Shown here: positions 57,301 to 62,700 of the stretch, piece after piece | How positions within the stretch are numbered: the stretch's first letter is position 1 | Layout: each line of letters starts with the position of its first letter | Assembly: GCA_965199815.1 (NCBI GenBank) | Contig: CBDATE010000010.1 | Span: 78,400-142,399 of the forward strand | Source of the DNA: Azotimanducus sp965199815 | Lineage (GTDB): Bacteria; Pseudomonadota; Gammaproteobacteria; Pseudomonadales; Azotimanducaceae | Length of the DNA: 64,000 nucleotides | Reading direction: 5' to 3' | The notes under the pieces: model-generated | Database searches by the model: none | What the model saw: only the letters and a program-made list of their open reading frames with translations | What the model was told of the DNA's origin: nothing | Position numbers and translations under genes: made by a program

Positions 57301-59746
57301 CGTTCGTCAGACCCGTCACCACATGGCTGACCTTGCTCACGGGGTTCCCTTCTATCGCCGTCCAGGTAGTACCGCTATCAATTGTGTACTCGAACCGCAA
57401 CAGGGTGACTCCCTCCACCTGGTTGGCTCCATCCGGGTGCGCGGTCCAGGTCAGCTTCACCTCGCCGTTGCCCGCCGCGGCCGCCAGTCCTGTGGGTGCC
57501 GACGGCACCCCCCTCGGTGTCGCAGAGGCCGATGCCGAAGGCGAACCCGTCCCAATCGCGTTCACTGCCCGCACCAGAAAGACATAGCCCTGGCCGTTTG
57601 TCAGGCCCATCACCGTGTAGCTGAGGTCCGTGCTGCCGGTCGCCGTCCAGGTTTTTCCGCCGTCACTGCTGACTTCATACCCCGTCGGTGTCCCGCCGAA
57701 CGAGGGTGCCTTCCAGGTCAGCTTCACCTGACCATCGCCCGACTCCGCCGTCAACATCTCTGGCGCACGCGGCCTCGTCCCCGGCATTCCGCTCACGGAA
57801 GGCGTTGCCGCACCCAGAATCTTTGCCGCCCCCAGAGTCTCACCCTGAGCACCCTGAAGGTTCCTCACTGCCCGCAACTGGAAGCTGTAGCTCTGCTCGT
57901 TGGTCAGGCCCGTGATGCGGACATCGGTGCTATCCATGCTGGCATCAAGTGGCTCCCAGCCGCCATCGTCCTGATTGATCTCGTAGCCCGTGAATCTGGT
58001 GTCCGCGGGCGGTGTCCAGCGCAGGGTTAGCGCCGTATCATCTTCGTCCTCGACCACCAGGCCCGTCGGAGCCGGTATCCCCTTCGGCGTGGCCCTGACC
58101 GCGCTCGACCAGTTGCTGTCAACAAAATCCGGACTATTCGCGACTGCCTTGTCACGCACACGCACCTCGTACGTCGTGCCGGTCGTCAGGCCAATGATGT
58201 CCGTGCCCGTCCGCTTGACGGGAGTAGTGGGAGTATTCGTCACCGTGGTCACGCCCGTCCCGCTCCAGCCCGTGACTGACGATGCCTTCCACTGCAACTC
58301 GCTCGATGCCACCGCACCGATATTGGCGGGCCATATCGCCTGCAACCAGGTGTCGCCCACAATCAGCGTCACCGTCGGAGTCGCCAGCCTGTTGCCCTCC
58401 ACTTCCATGACCGTTACCTTGAACAGCTCGGTCATCGCTACCACACTGTCGCGCACCGTCACCGTGATGCTCGCCGTGCCCGCAGCCACCGGCGTTACTG
58501 TCACCTGACTATTGGCACCAAGATCGGTCAGAGAAGTCGGACTCACCGTCGCCACCGTCGTATCACTCGAAGTCGCCCGGTATTGCAACGTATCGCCCGC
58601 ATCCGCATCCGTGGCATCCACATTCACCAGCAGATCGGTGCCGACGGTCGTCATCTGGTCTGCAATGGCCGTGATACTCGGCGCGCTGTTGGTCAGTGTG
58701 GTCAAGGACAGCGCCGTTGATGCCGGACTGTCTGCGTAGTTGGCATCACCCGTGGCCGTCACCGTCACCGTGTAGTCCACACCAGGCCGCAGTCCGGTGA
58801 ACACCGCCTCCCTGGTCGGGGATTCCACCATCACCGATGTGTTGCCAAAGCCCGACGTTGCGGTGACCGTATAACCCACTGCGTTGCTCACCGCATCCCA
58901 AATCACCGCGAATCCGGATTTGCTCGGAGTGGTGCCGAACTTCTGCACCAGGTTCACCGGTGCCGCCAACAGGGCCTTGTCCACCGCCGGGAAGATGAGA
59001 CCCGCCGTCGCCGTGTTGCTGCCTGCCGTCGCGGTCACCGTCACCCTGGTCAGACTCGTGCTCGCCGTGGTCGGTGTCCCCGAAATGGTGCCGTTGGTCG
59101 CGTTCAGCGACAACCCCGGTGGCAGGGCCGGACTCACCGTGTACGCGATGGTGCCGCTGACGCCGGATGTAGTCGCCGTCAAAGCCGTGATGGGCGTGTT
59201 CACCGTCAGGGTGGTCGGCGGGGTGGTGTAGCTCAGGGTCATCGTGGACGGGGTGGCCGTCGCCGATGCCGACCAGACACCGTTGCCGTTCTCGTTCTGC
59301 GCCCGCACCTGCACCACATAGGTCGTGCCGTTCGTCAGGCCGGAGATGGTCGCGGAGAGGGCGGTGCTGTCGGAGGTGTCGGTCAGCTCCGTCCAGGTAG
59401 CGGGGTCTCCCGAGGTCGGCTTGACACCGTGGCGCACATCGTAGTCCGTGATGGCCATGCCGCCGGTATCCGTCGGTGGCAGCCAGCTGACATCCAGCCC
59501 GGTGCCCTTCGGTACCAGCACCGGTGCCGCCGGTGCCGCCGGTACGCCGTCGTCATCAACGATGGTGAGCTCCACAAAAAAATCGGTGCTGCCAGAATTG
59601 GTGATTGTGCCTTTGTCACCTCGAGAAAATTCGAGAAAGGTAGTCTCGTCGTCCTCAATCCTCGTGTCCCCGATGATCGGGAGCGTGACGGTGGCCGTGG
59701 TCATCCCCGCGGGGATACGAGATTGAGTTGGGCTGAACTGCTCCAA
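39377..59746 (-). CDS. Giant autotransporter-type surface protein, C-terminal 6.8 thousand residues
   Basis: A 20.4 kb open frame (6789 residues from a TTG that is not the true start). From N to C: Fn3 domains and Ig-like/He_PIG domains (LPPGLSLNATNGTISGTP type); a block of three near-identical 600-residue units of Fn3 and He_PIG; 11 consecutive Calx-beta-like repeats (LVFTPTALTVDEGGSGTYTV... VTVDDDD) plus one isolated; more Fn3/He_PIG; a Calx-beta domain (VNIEDASAMEGDDLVFRVVL); a Gly/Ser/Pro-rich linker (SGEVSGEVSGPGSGN); and a beta-barrel of about 290 residues ending in W, as outer-membrane proteins do. The barrel suggests type V secretion with the repeats outside the cell. Role probably adhesion; ligand unknown. 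It continues upstream in another frame (see 59655-63992). Confidence 0.9.
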   Translation of the reverse strand: MEQFSPTQSRIPAGMTTATVTLPIIGDTRIEDDETTFLEFSRGDKGTITNSGSTDFFVELTIVDDDGVPAAPAAPVLVPKGTGLDVSWLPPTDTGGMAITDYDVRHGVKPTSGDPATWTELTDTSDSTALSATISGLTNGTTYVVQVRAQNENGNGVWSASATATPSTMTLSYTTPPTTLTVNTPITALTATTSGVSGTIAYTVSPALPPGLSLNATNGTISGTPTTASTSLTRVTVTATAGSNTATAGLIFPAVDKALLAAPVNLVQKFGTTPSKSGFAVIWDAVSNAVGYTVTATSGFGNTSVMVESPTREAVFTGLRPGVDYTVTVTATGDANYADSPASTALSLTTLTNSAPSITAIADQMTTVGTDLLVNVDATDADAGDTLQYRATSSDTTVATVSPTSLTDLGANSQVTVTPVAAGTASITVTVRDSVVAMTELFKVTVMEVEGNRLATPTVTLIVGDTWLQAIWPANIGAVASSELQWKASSVTGWSGTGVTTVTNTPTTPVKRTGTDIIGLTTGTTYEVRVRDKAVANSPDFVDSNWSSAVRATPKGIPAPTGLVVEDEDDTALTLRWTPPADTRFTGYEINQDDGGWEPLDASMDSTDVRITGLTNEQSYSFQLRAVRNLQGAQGETLGAAKILGAATPSVSGMPGTRPRAPEMLTAESGDGQVKLTWKAPSFGGTPTGYEVSSDGGKTWTATGSTDLSYTVMGLTNGQGYVFLVRAVNAIGTGSPSASASATPRGVPSAPTGLAAAAGNGEVKLTWTAHPDGANQVEGVTLLRFEYTIDSGTTWTAIEGNPVSKVSHVVTGLTNDQEYTFQLRFVNSIGDSAASEAVKATPTATGNVRFPAPVTGLTVTATAQRELTATWVMASHAPGGYELRWRKASNFRGFADSDKKRLLATDTSHKITGLDPGTDYIVVIVTLDSSKAEVSDTVVDRRVATLGAPTLSYPTLPTTLRAGVEFATLTPTPANFATGSTYTYAVTTGDLPSGLAFDTSTGAISGTPDRPKGTRTSVTVTVTGTTGTGMSMQTETATATLDFPRIFRFKLATPMVTLIVGDTWLQAVWPANIGLVESSELQWKASSVTGWSGTGVTTVTNTPTTPVERTGTDITGLTTGTEYEVRVRDKAVAGDSTYVDSDWSSAASATPKGIPAPTGLVVEDEDDTALTLRWTPPADTRFTGYEINQDEGGWEPLDASMDSTDVRITGLTNGQSYSFRLRAVRAVDRRNLQDEVVETLGAAKILGAATPSVSGMPGTRPRAPEMLTAESGDGQVVLTWKAPSFGATPTGYEVSSDGGKTWTATGSTDLSYTVMDLTNGQGYVFLVRAVNAIGTGSPSASASATPKGVPSAPTGLAAEAGNGEVKLTWTAHPDGANRVAGVTLLRFEYTTDSGTNWTAIEGNPVSKVSHVVTGLTNDQEYTFQLRFVNSVGDSAASKAVSATPTASEGKFPAPVTGLTVTATAQRELTATWVMASHAPGGYELRWRKVSDFRGADSDKVKLVATDTSRKITGLDPGTDYIVTIVTLDSKDAEVSDTVVDRRVATLDAPTLTYPALPTTLRAGVEFATLTPASLTNFTTGLTYTYAVTAGDLPSGLALDTSTGAISGTPDRPKGTRTSVTVTVTGTKGTGMSMQTETATATLDFPRIFRFRLATPTVTLIVGDTWLRAVWPANIGLVESSELQWKASSVTSWTAATGVTTVTGTSVKRTGTNIIGLTTGTEYEVRVRDKAVAGDSTHVDSDWSSAASATPKGIPAPTGLVVEDEDDTALTLRWTPPADTRFTGYEINQDESGWEPLDASMDSTDVRITGLTNEQSYSFRLRAVRAVDRRNLQDEVVEILGAAKILGAATPSVSGMPGTRPRAPEMLTAESGDGQVELTWKAPSFGGTPTGYEVSSDGGKTWTATGSTDLSYTVMGLTNGQGYVFLVRAVNAIGTGSPSASASATPKGVPSAPTGLAAAAGNGEVKLTWTAHPDGANQVAGVTLLRFEYRIDSGTTWTAIEGNPVSKVSHVVTGLTNDQEYTFQLRAVNSVGNSAASKAVKATPTATGNVRFPAPVTGLTVTATAQRELTATWMVASHAPGGYELRWRKVSDFRGADSDKKALAATDTSHKITGLDPGTDYIVTIVTLDSSDAEVSDTVVDRRVATLDAPTLSYTAAPTTMTVGTSIAALTATATGFTGTLGYSVTPGSLPAGLGISATTGEITGAPTAASTSTTDVTVTATAGTGTDAETATADITFPAIGKGTLATPANLALKADTQSKTGFTVTWTAVMDATGYTATAVQGSNTFTGAVTGTEATFTGLAVNTTYTVSVVATGNTANYENSVAATLSQATSDNSAPTVATEIPNQTATVGVAFSFTLPAGTFSDADSGDMLTYTAMRTDGTTDSALPTWLSFTAGTGVFSGTPTSTDTGTLSVKVTASDGTASVSDTFDIVVSLAPDLVFTPTALTVDEGGSGTYTVALATQPSATVTVTVGGTASTDVTVDTDTGTTGNQSTLTFSNSNWDTAQTVTVSAAEDADAVDDSVTLGHTAANGGYGSVNRDLVVTVEDDDTPGLVFTPTALTVDEGGSGTYTVALATQPSATVTVTVTGTGDVSVSPTSLTFSNSNWGTAQTVTVNAAEDADAGDDTATISHMASGGDYGSVTGSLMVTVDDDDSPGLVFTPTALTVDEGGSGTYTVALATQPSATVTVTVGGTASSDVTVDTDTGTTGNQSTLTFSATNWSTAQTVTVSAAEDADTADDSVTLGHTAANGGYGSVSGDLVVTVDDDDNPGLVFTPTALTVGEGGSGTYTVALATQPAGNVTVTVGGTASTDVTVDTDTGTTGNQSTLTFSNSNWDTAQTVTVSAAGDADAVDDSVTLGHTTTGYNSVSRDLVVTVDDDDSPGLVFTPTALTVGEGGSGTYTVALATQPSATVTVTVAGSGDVSVSPTSLTFSNSNWGTAQTVTVNAAEDADAGDDTATISHMASGGDYGSVTGNLVVTVDDDDSPGLVFTPTALTVGEGGSGTYTVALATQPSATVTVTVAGSGDVSVSPTSLTFSNSNWGTAQTVTVSAAEDADTADDSVTLGHTAANGGYGSVSGDLVVTVDDDDNPGLVFTPTALTVGEGGSGTYTVALATQPAGNVTVTVGGTASTDVTVDTDTGTTGNQSTLTFSNSNWDTAQTVTVSAAGDADAVDDSVTLGHTTTGYNSVSRDLVVTVDDDDSPGLVFTPTALTVDEGESGTYTVALATQPSATVTVTVAGSGDVSVSPTSLTFTATNWSTAQTVTVNAAEDDDAGDDTATISHMASGGDYGSVTGSLMVTVDDDDTPGLVFTPTALTVDEGGSGTYTVALATQPSATVTVTVTGSGDVSVSPTSLTFSNSNWSTAQTVTVSAAGDADAVDDSVTLGHTAANGGYNSVNRDLMVTVDDDDNPGLVFTPTALTVDEGESGTYTVALATQPSATVTVTVGGTASTDVTVDTDTGTTGNQSTLTFTTMNWDTAQTVTVSAAEDADAIDDSVTLSHTAANGGYGSVTGNLVVTVDDDENLLGLVFRPTALTVVEGRSGTYTVKLATQPAGNVTVTVDDTASTEISVDTDFTMTGDQNTITFTTDNWFMERVVRVNAGEDDDAVDDSVTLGHTTTGYSSVSGNLVVTVDDDEIPNRAPSITDIAGRTATFGTNVRVDVDATDADDDSLQYRASSGDTTVATVSPTTLTAHSNTSQVTVTPVGAGTATITVTVSDGEEMPTETFDVVVSRATLGITRAMLARGNGQLTPSWEAVTGAASYALQYKLSSVTGWSGSGVTTVDPATSGTAITGLTNEMAYDVRVRAKAAPSSARYVDGRWSGGTQGIPTATQVPTALAASFRGNPPDTSRSDFYIPGERVDVLVDINTSQFAIRPIGGTVRPRLALTVGSETRYATYMQFSSSARQVSGSRGSLVFRYTFVADDRDADGISVPENAIDLPAGVSITARDDATLDAELEFAGTEVGGVRYWVAPDSTRKVDNTPLKASGLTLAKGSEPDKVVVTWNKAGYAPNGYSVRWRKVGSSALSAVNSVEGTPVADAEGEPTDKLGYEITGLESNTAYFVRLDTRNGADTGVQSKTNLTERITTAEGPPSAPVTPTVTEGDAQLTVNWSAPTNNGGSAITDYDVRYRPSTPADGAWTSLDDAAANATDTSTTATITGLTDGTEYEVQVRAQNANGEGFWSASVRGTPGGVSLSYTAVPDTLAVGTMVSLTATATGFDNTPSYALTTGTWPPGLKLNKGTGAITGAPSTASTSTTDVTVTATAGTGTDAQTATRGLTFPAVGKGTLATPTGLALKANTQRKTGFTVTWTAVENATGYTATAVQGSNTFTGVVDTTGSNPEATFTGLAVNTTYTVSVVATGNANYEASTAATLSQATAANAAPSITDITNKTATFGTNLLVDVDATDTNPEDTLQYQASSGDTAVATVSPTSLTDLGTNSQITVTPVAAGTATITVTVSDGTASPTDTFVVTVSRAQLGTPVVTVSAQDGKLTATWVGIPNAASYEVEYKQGTSDTWLNNDDDTSPAEIDSLTNGTEYDVRVRAKATSASTTYADSAWSEVKKGTPTAVVEMDVAPSFGSETIAAQTWTVGTNVDLTLPAATGGNGTLTYTLSPDLPAGVSFDAATRKVSGAPTAVASATTYTWRVSDGDSNTANTDTAALTFSVTVSKGTLATPTGLGVKANSKSKSGFTITWNAVANAAGYTATARASNQPDVTVTLSTAPANPEAVFTGLAVNTIYTVTVIATGNANYDNSSVSDGQSVTTLANSAPTVANAIADQTATVRVAFSYAFPANSFADTDSGDTLTYTASKSDDMALPTWLSFAAGTRTFSGTPQSTDTGTLSVKVTASDGTDSVSDTFDIVVSVSPALVFTPTALTVDEGDSGTYTVALATQPTADVTVTVGGTASSDVTVDTDTGTAGNQSTLTFSNSNWDTAQTVTVSAAEDTDTVDDSVTLSHTAANGGYGSVTGNLVVTVDDDDQSLTYTAAPTTMTVGTPITALTATATGFTGTLGYSVTTGSLPAGLGISATTGAISGTPTAASTSTTTVTVTATAGTGTDAQTATRDITFPAVSKGTLATPTGLVLKANTQRKTSFTVTWTAVANATGYTAMAVQGSNTFTGAVTGTEAAFTGLTAGTTYTLSVVATGDTANYEASTAATLSQATAANAAPSITDITNKTATFGTNLLVDVDATDTNPEDTLQYQASSGATAVATVSPTSLTDLGANSQITVTPVAAGTATITVTVSDGTASPTDTFVVTVGKTTLATPTGLTLKANTQRKTGFTVTWTAVTNATGYTATATPSGGTAVTGAVDTTGTNPEAAFTGLTAGTTYTVSVVATGDTANYEASTAATLDQATAANVAPSIVDITNKTATFGTNLMVDVDATDTNPEDTLQYQASSSDAAVATVTPTSLTDLGANSQVTVTPVGAGTATITVTVSDGTASPTDTFVVTVSRTQLGTPVVTVSAQDGKLTASWVGITNAASYEVEYKQSTSDTWLNNDDDTSPAEIDSLTNGTEYDVRVRAKAASSSTTYADSAWSEVKKGTPTAVVEMDVAPSFGSETIAAQTWTVRTGVDLTLPAATGGNGTISYELTPALPSGVTLNSSTRVVSGAPTAVASATTYTWRASDSDSNTANSDTAALTFSVTVGKGTLATPSGLALKANTLAQTGFTVTFDVVPFAGSYTATATPSGGTAVSGTVTAVTAGLEASFTGLMANTTYTVSITAIGNANYNDSQAGTVSVTTLEGDTPLVTPTKVNSLQVTAGDGSLEVSWVAASVAPSGYSVRWRERGPGSTLTSVNRVTDTSFTITDLTNGQEYVVRVDTRNAADTGIQTGTAVTTIGTPAGTDSAPAFASGTTIPDQAWTVGVGVALTLPEATGGNGTLNYTLTPDLPVGVTLDTSTRVVSGTPTAAASAATYTWRAADSDGNTANSDTAALSFELTVSAVAPTAVSNLQVTAGDGLLEVSWTAASVAPNGYSVRWREEGSGNALSPINEVDGTSFTIPDLTNGQQYEVRVDTRNAADDGVQAGTDVTATGTPVETDSAPAFASDTSIPDQIWRVDTPVNLTLPEAMGGNGTLSYTLTPDLPTGVTLDTSTRVVSGTPTATASAATYTWRVADSDSNTASSDTAELNFRLRVDAKRNIRSTGSSLPRVNIEDASAMEGDDLVFRVVLSKAVQHRVKVYWATRPGTARADQDFWSAVGALVFKPGVTERRIRVETLDDDHNDPGETMQVRLSSPRGTLIGDGIATGTINNWDALPVAWLARFGRAMTEQALGGVEQRLTAPREAGTQGTVAGMRLDSLGLFADGAGAWPPAGEVSGEVSGEVSGPGSGNASGGTLGGVSFGSYFNSTPLDGSPVFGAGASSQGGVPFASSPFGGGLLTTSNFTHTGAMDESGGSLAFWGRGARADFRGRDGLVNLDGQTETATLGADYARDEWLTGVMLTRSRGTGGYQGVASGEVEVSLNAAIPYGSYRFSERLDVWGAVGRGTGALTLTPEGEGSIEADLDWSMVSAGLRGGLFGAAGHGPAVTLVSDVLWSRTGSGRVEAGEGHSSLASSEADTSRLRLGIEGSWAVTLGNIGAVTPKLEAGVRHDDGDAEQGFGVEVGGGLAWTLPALGLTLDVSGRTLVTHEDAGQQSHGFSAALNFDPSAASTRGFMLNLRQDIGGPSSGGVQALFASELPGVGGMGMGGGSMGGGAAGSRWTLETAYGLAAYGDRFTLSPSFGLTASDTSVDYSLGWQLVPELSEDALNFSLTFKVTRRELLDVGTVGSIGTLGHGPEHGVQIEASARW
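48840..52430. repeat. Tandem Calx-beta-like DNA repeats with long identical stretches
   Basis: Eleven units of about 300-345 bases. The block 50112-50617 is identical to 51072-51577 (506 bases, offset 960). Units come in two types, one with the word for VGGTAS(T/S)DVTVDTDTG and a shorter one with GDVSVSPTSLTFSNSNW. The near identity at the DNA level points to recent duplication or ongoing recombination, so the number of units here may be misassembled. Confidence 0.9.
53301..58390. repeat. Three 1800-base tandem repeats in the adhesin gene
   Basis: The word GTCGCGACTCTCCTGTCAAC recurs near 53310, 55110 and 56910, exactly 1800 bases (600 codons) apart. Units 1 and 2 are full; unit 3 diverges near 58390. 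Each encodes He_PIG and several Fn3 domains. Small indels between units (for example near 57840, where the VDRRNLQDEV segment is shorter) are in multiples of three. Confidence 0.9.
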
Positions 59747-62700
59747 ATCCTTTGCGGAGCCGGAAAGGTCGGCAGTTTTGGGAAGCTCGTTGAAAATATC
59801 GGTAAGAGAACCTATAACAAATTGGCTCGAAGGGATTGGGTGCCGCCAGCGTGAAGGTGAAGGTCACCTCGGTGTTGCCGGTGTCGCCCTCGACGACGCG
59901 CAGCCGTCCCCTGCTGCCGTCGCTGGTCAGGCCCTCCGCCGTGATTGTCACGGGTACCGAGATGTCCGCATTGCCAATGCCGATGCGCAGTATGTCTCTG
60001 CCGGAAGGCAGCGTGGCTCCCGTGGGGTTGCTCAGGCGAATCCTGAAAAACTCGTCGGATCCCTCTTCAATGTCATCATCAATGAGTGGTATGGTGATGG
60101 TTTGCCGGGTCTGCCCGGGCGCGAACGTCAGGGTGCCACTCTGCGCCACATAGTCCTCGCCCGCGGTGGCAATGCCGGTACCAGCACCCGTAAGCAACGG
60201 ATGGTCGGCGCGGATCCCCTCGGTGACGTACTCCACGGTCACCGGCGCAAGGCTTGCCGAAGACAGAAGCACCTGAACAACCACTGCGTCGCCTTCCTCA
60301 TCAACGCTGAGGAATTCTCTCCCCACACCGCCGGCCATGGTGAATGTTCCCGAACCAGGTACATGCATGATGCTCAAGCTCGGTGGCAACACCGCCGGCA
60401 AGACGATGTTGGTGCTCGCCGTCTCACTGCCCGCAGTGACGGTTATGGTCACTATCACCTGATTCGCATTCGCCGTCGTCGGCGTACCGCTGATGATGCC
60501 CGTGGTCGAACTCAACGTCAGCCCCGGCGGCAAGGTGCCCGAGGTCACCGCGTACCCGTAGGTCGGCGTACCTGTAAAGCCCGTCACCGTCGCCGTGATA
60601 TCGGTGATGGTGTCGCCAACCCGCAGTGTCGTCGGCTGGGAGGCATAGGTCAGGAGCATGGTGGACGGGGTGGCCGTTGCCGATGGCGACCAGGCACCTT
60701 CGCCATTCTCGTTCTGCGCCCGCACCTGCACCTCGTACTCGGTGCCGTCAACAAGACTGCCGATGTCCCGCATCAGGGCGGTGCTGGCGGCGGTGGTGGA
60801 TGCTTCTTCCGTCCAGTCGGGCTTGGGGCTGCCGCTATTCACGCGGTAGCGCACATCGTAGTCGGTAATCGCCACGCCACCGGTATCTGTCGGTGGCAGC
60901 CAGCTGGCCGTCAACTGGCCACTCGCGGAGGATGCCAGGCGCGGCGCGGCAGGCGCAGCAGGCACACCGTCGTCATCAAGGATGGTCACCTCGATCAGGA
61001 AACGCTGGTCGCCGGAATTGGTCACAATGCCGCTGCCGCGATCAAAGATAATATTAAAAGTCTCGTCGCCCTCAACATCCGTGTCGCCCTTGATGATTAT
61101 CAACGACGCGACTTGGACCTGCGTCCGGCCTGCCTCAAAGCCAAGGGACCCGCCTGGGAATTCGAAGTCCGTATTGGCAGTGGCAGTGCCATCTCTGGTT
61201 GCCAAGGTGGCGATAGCGATTGATTTCCAACTCACTGCGCTGGCTTGCGTGAAAGTAAAGGTGATGCCAGAATCCGCATCGCCCTCGGGCACACTCAGCT
61301 TCCCGGTGCTGGTCAAGCCCTCCGCCGTGATCGTCACGGGCGGCACCGGGTCGTTGTCGGTGATATCCAAAAGGAGCCGCCCCTGGTTGGCAGCGATGGT
61401 GGCAGCGGACGGATTGCTCAGTACAAGCCTGAAGAAGTCGTTAGTCTCATGTACCGTATCGTCAAGGATCTGCACCGAGATGGTCTTGCTGGTCTCGCCC
61501 GGCGCAAAGGTGAGCGTCCCCATGACGGCCGTGTAATCCTCTCCGGCGATGGCACTGGATTGATCACCTCGACTAATGAGCGGGTCGCCATCGGGGATAC
61601 CCTCGGTGGCATAGTCCACCATCACCATCCCGGTGCTGGCGGCGGACAGGGTGACCGTGAAGTCAACCATGCCCGCATCTTCTTCAATCATAATGTTTCG
61701 CGGTGACTTCGAGACACCGGCCTTCTCCACCACCGCGATGCTCAGGGTGGGCGCTGTCGGGGTTGCAGATACCGCCGCCGACCAGGCGCTGTCCGCCCTG
61801 GTGGTCGAGGCGGATGCCGCCTTGGCCTGCACCCGCACATCGTATGCGGTGCCGTTGGTCAGATAAGGCATCACGTACCGGGTGGAGCTGGAGCCTCCCG
61901 CGTTGACTGTGGTGACACCGGTCATGGCCCAGTCCGTCACCGTCGATGCTTTCCACTGCAACACATAGTTGCCGACACCTGTCACCGCAGCCCAGTTGGC
62001 GGTGAGCTGGCGATTGTCAACATCCAGCGTCACCACCGGCGTGGCCAGGGGTTCGCCCGCCACTGCGGGAAAGAGGATGTCGGCCTGGGCCGTAGTGCTC
62101 CCCGCAGTCGCTGTGACCGTCACCGTCACCGGACTGGCGCTCTTGGCAGTAGGTGTGCCGCTGATGGCACCGGTGCTGGCGTTCAAACTCAACCCCGCCG
62201 GCAGGGACGGATTCACCGTGTAGGCGATGGTGCCGGTGACACCGGATGTGGTCGCCGTCAGGGTGGTGATGGCCGTGTTCACCGTCAGGGTGGTGGGCGC
62301 CGCCGGATAGCTCAGGGTCATGGTGGAGGGGGTCGCCTCTGCCGAAGCCGACCAGTCCCCGGCACCGTTCTCGTTCTGCGCCCGCACCTGTACCTCATAG
62401 ACCGTGCCGTTGGTGAGGCTGGAGATGGTGGCCGTGGTGGCGGTGCTGTCCGTGGTGTCCGCCAATTCCGTCCAGCCGCTATCCGAAGGGGTGGCCGGTT
62501 TTTCCCGGTGGCGCACATCGTAATCCGTGATGGCAACCCCGCCGTCATCCGTCGGCGCACTCCACTGCACACCCAACTGGGCGTTCCCCGCAGTCAATGC
62601 AGGTGCCGCCGGCGCGGAAGGCGAGTCGTCGTCGTCGAGGATGGTGATCGTTACGTCAAAATCTGTTCCTCCACTGTTGGTGAAAGTGGATCCCGAGGGC

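Noticed and set aside
53420..58030. Plus-strand frames of about 240-340 codons that look like a repeated protein family
   Set aside because: They repeat with the 1800-base units of the adhesin and lie in its antisense; they are not independent genes.
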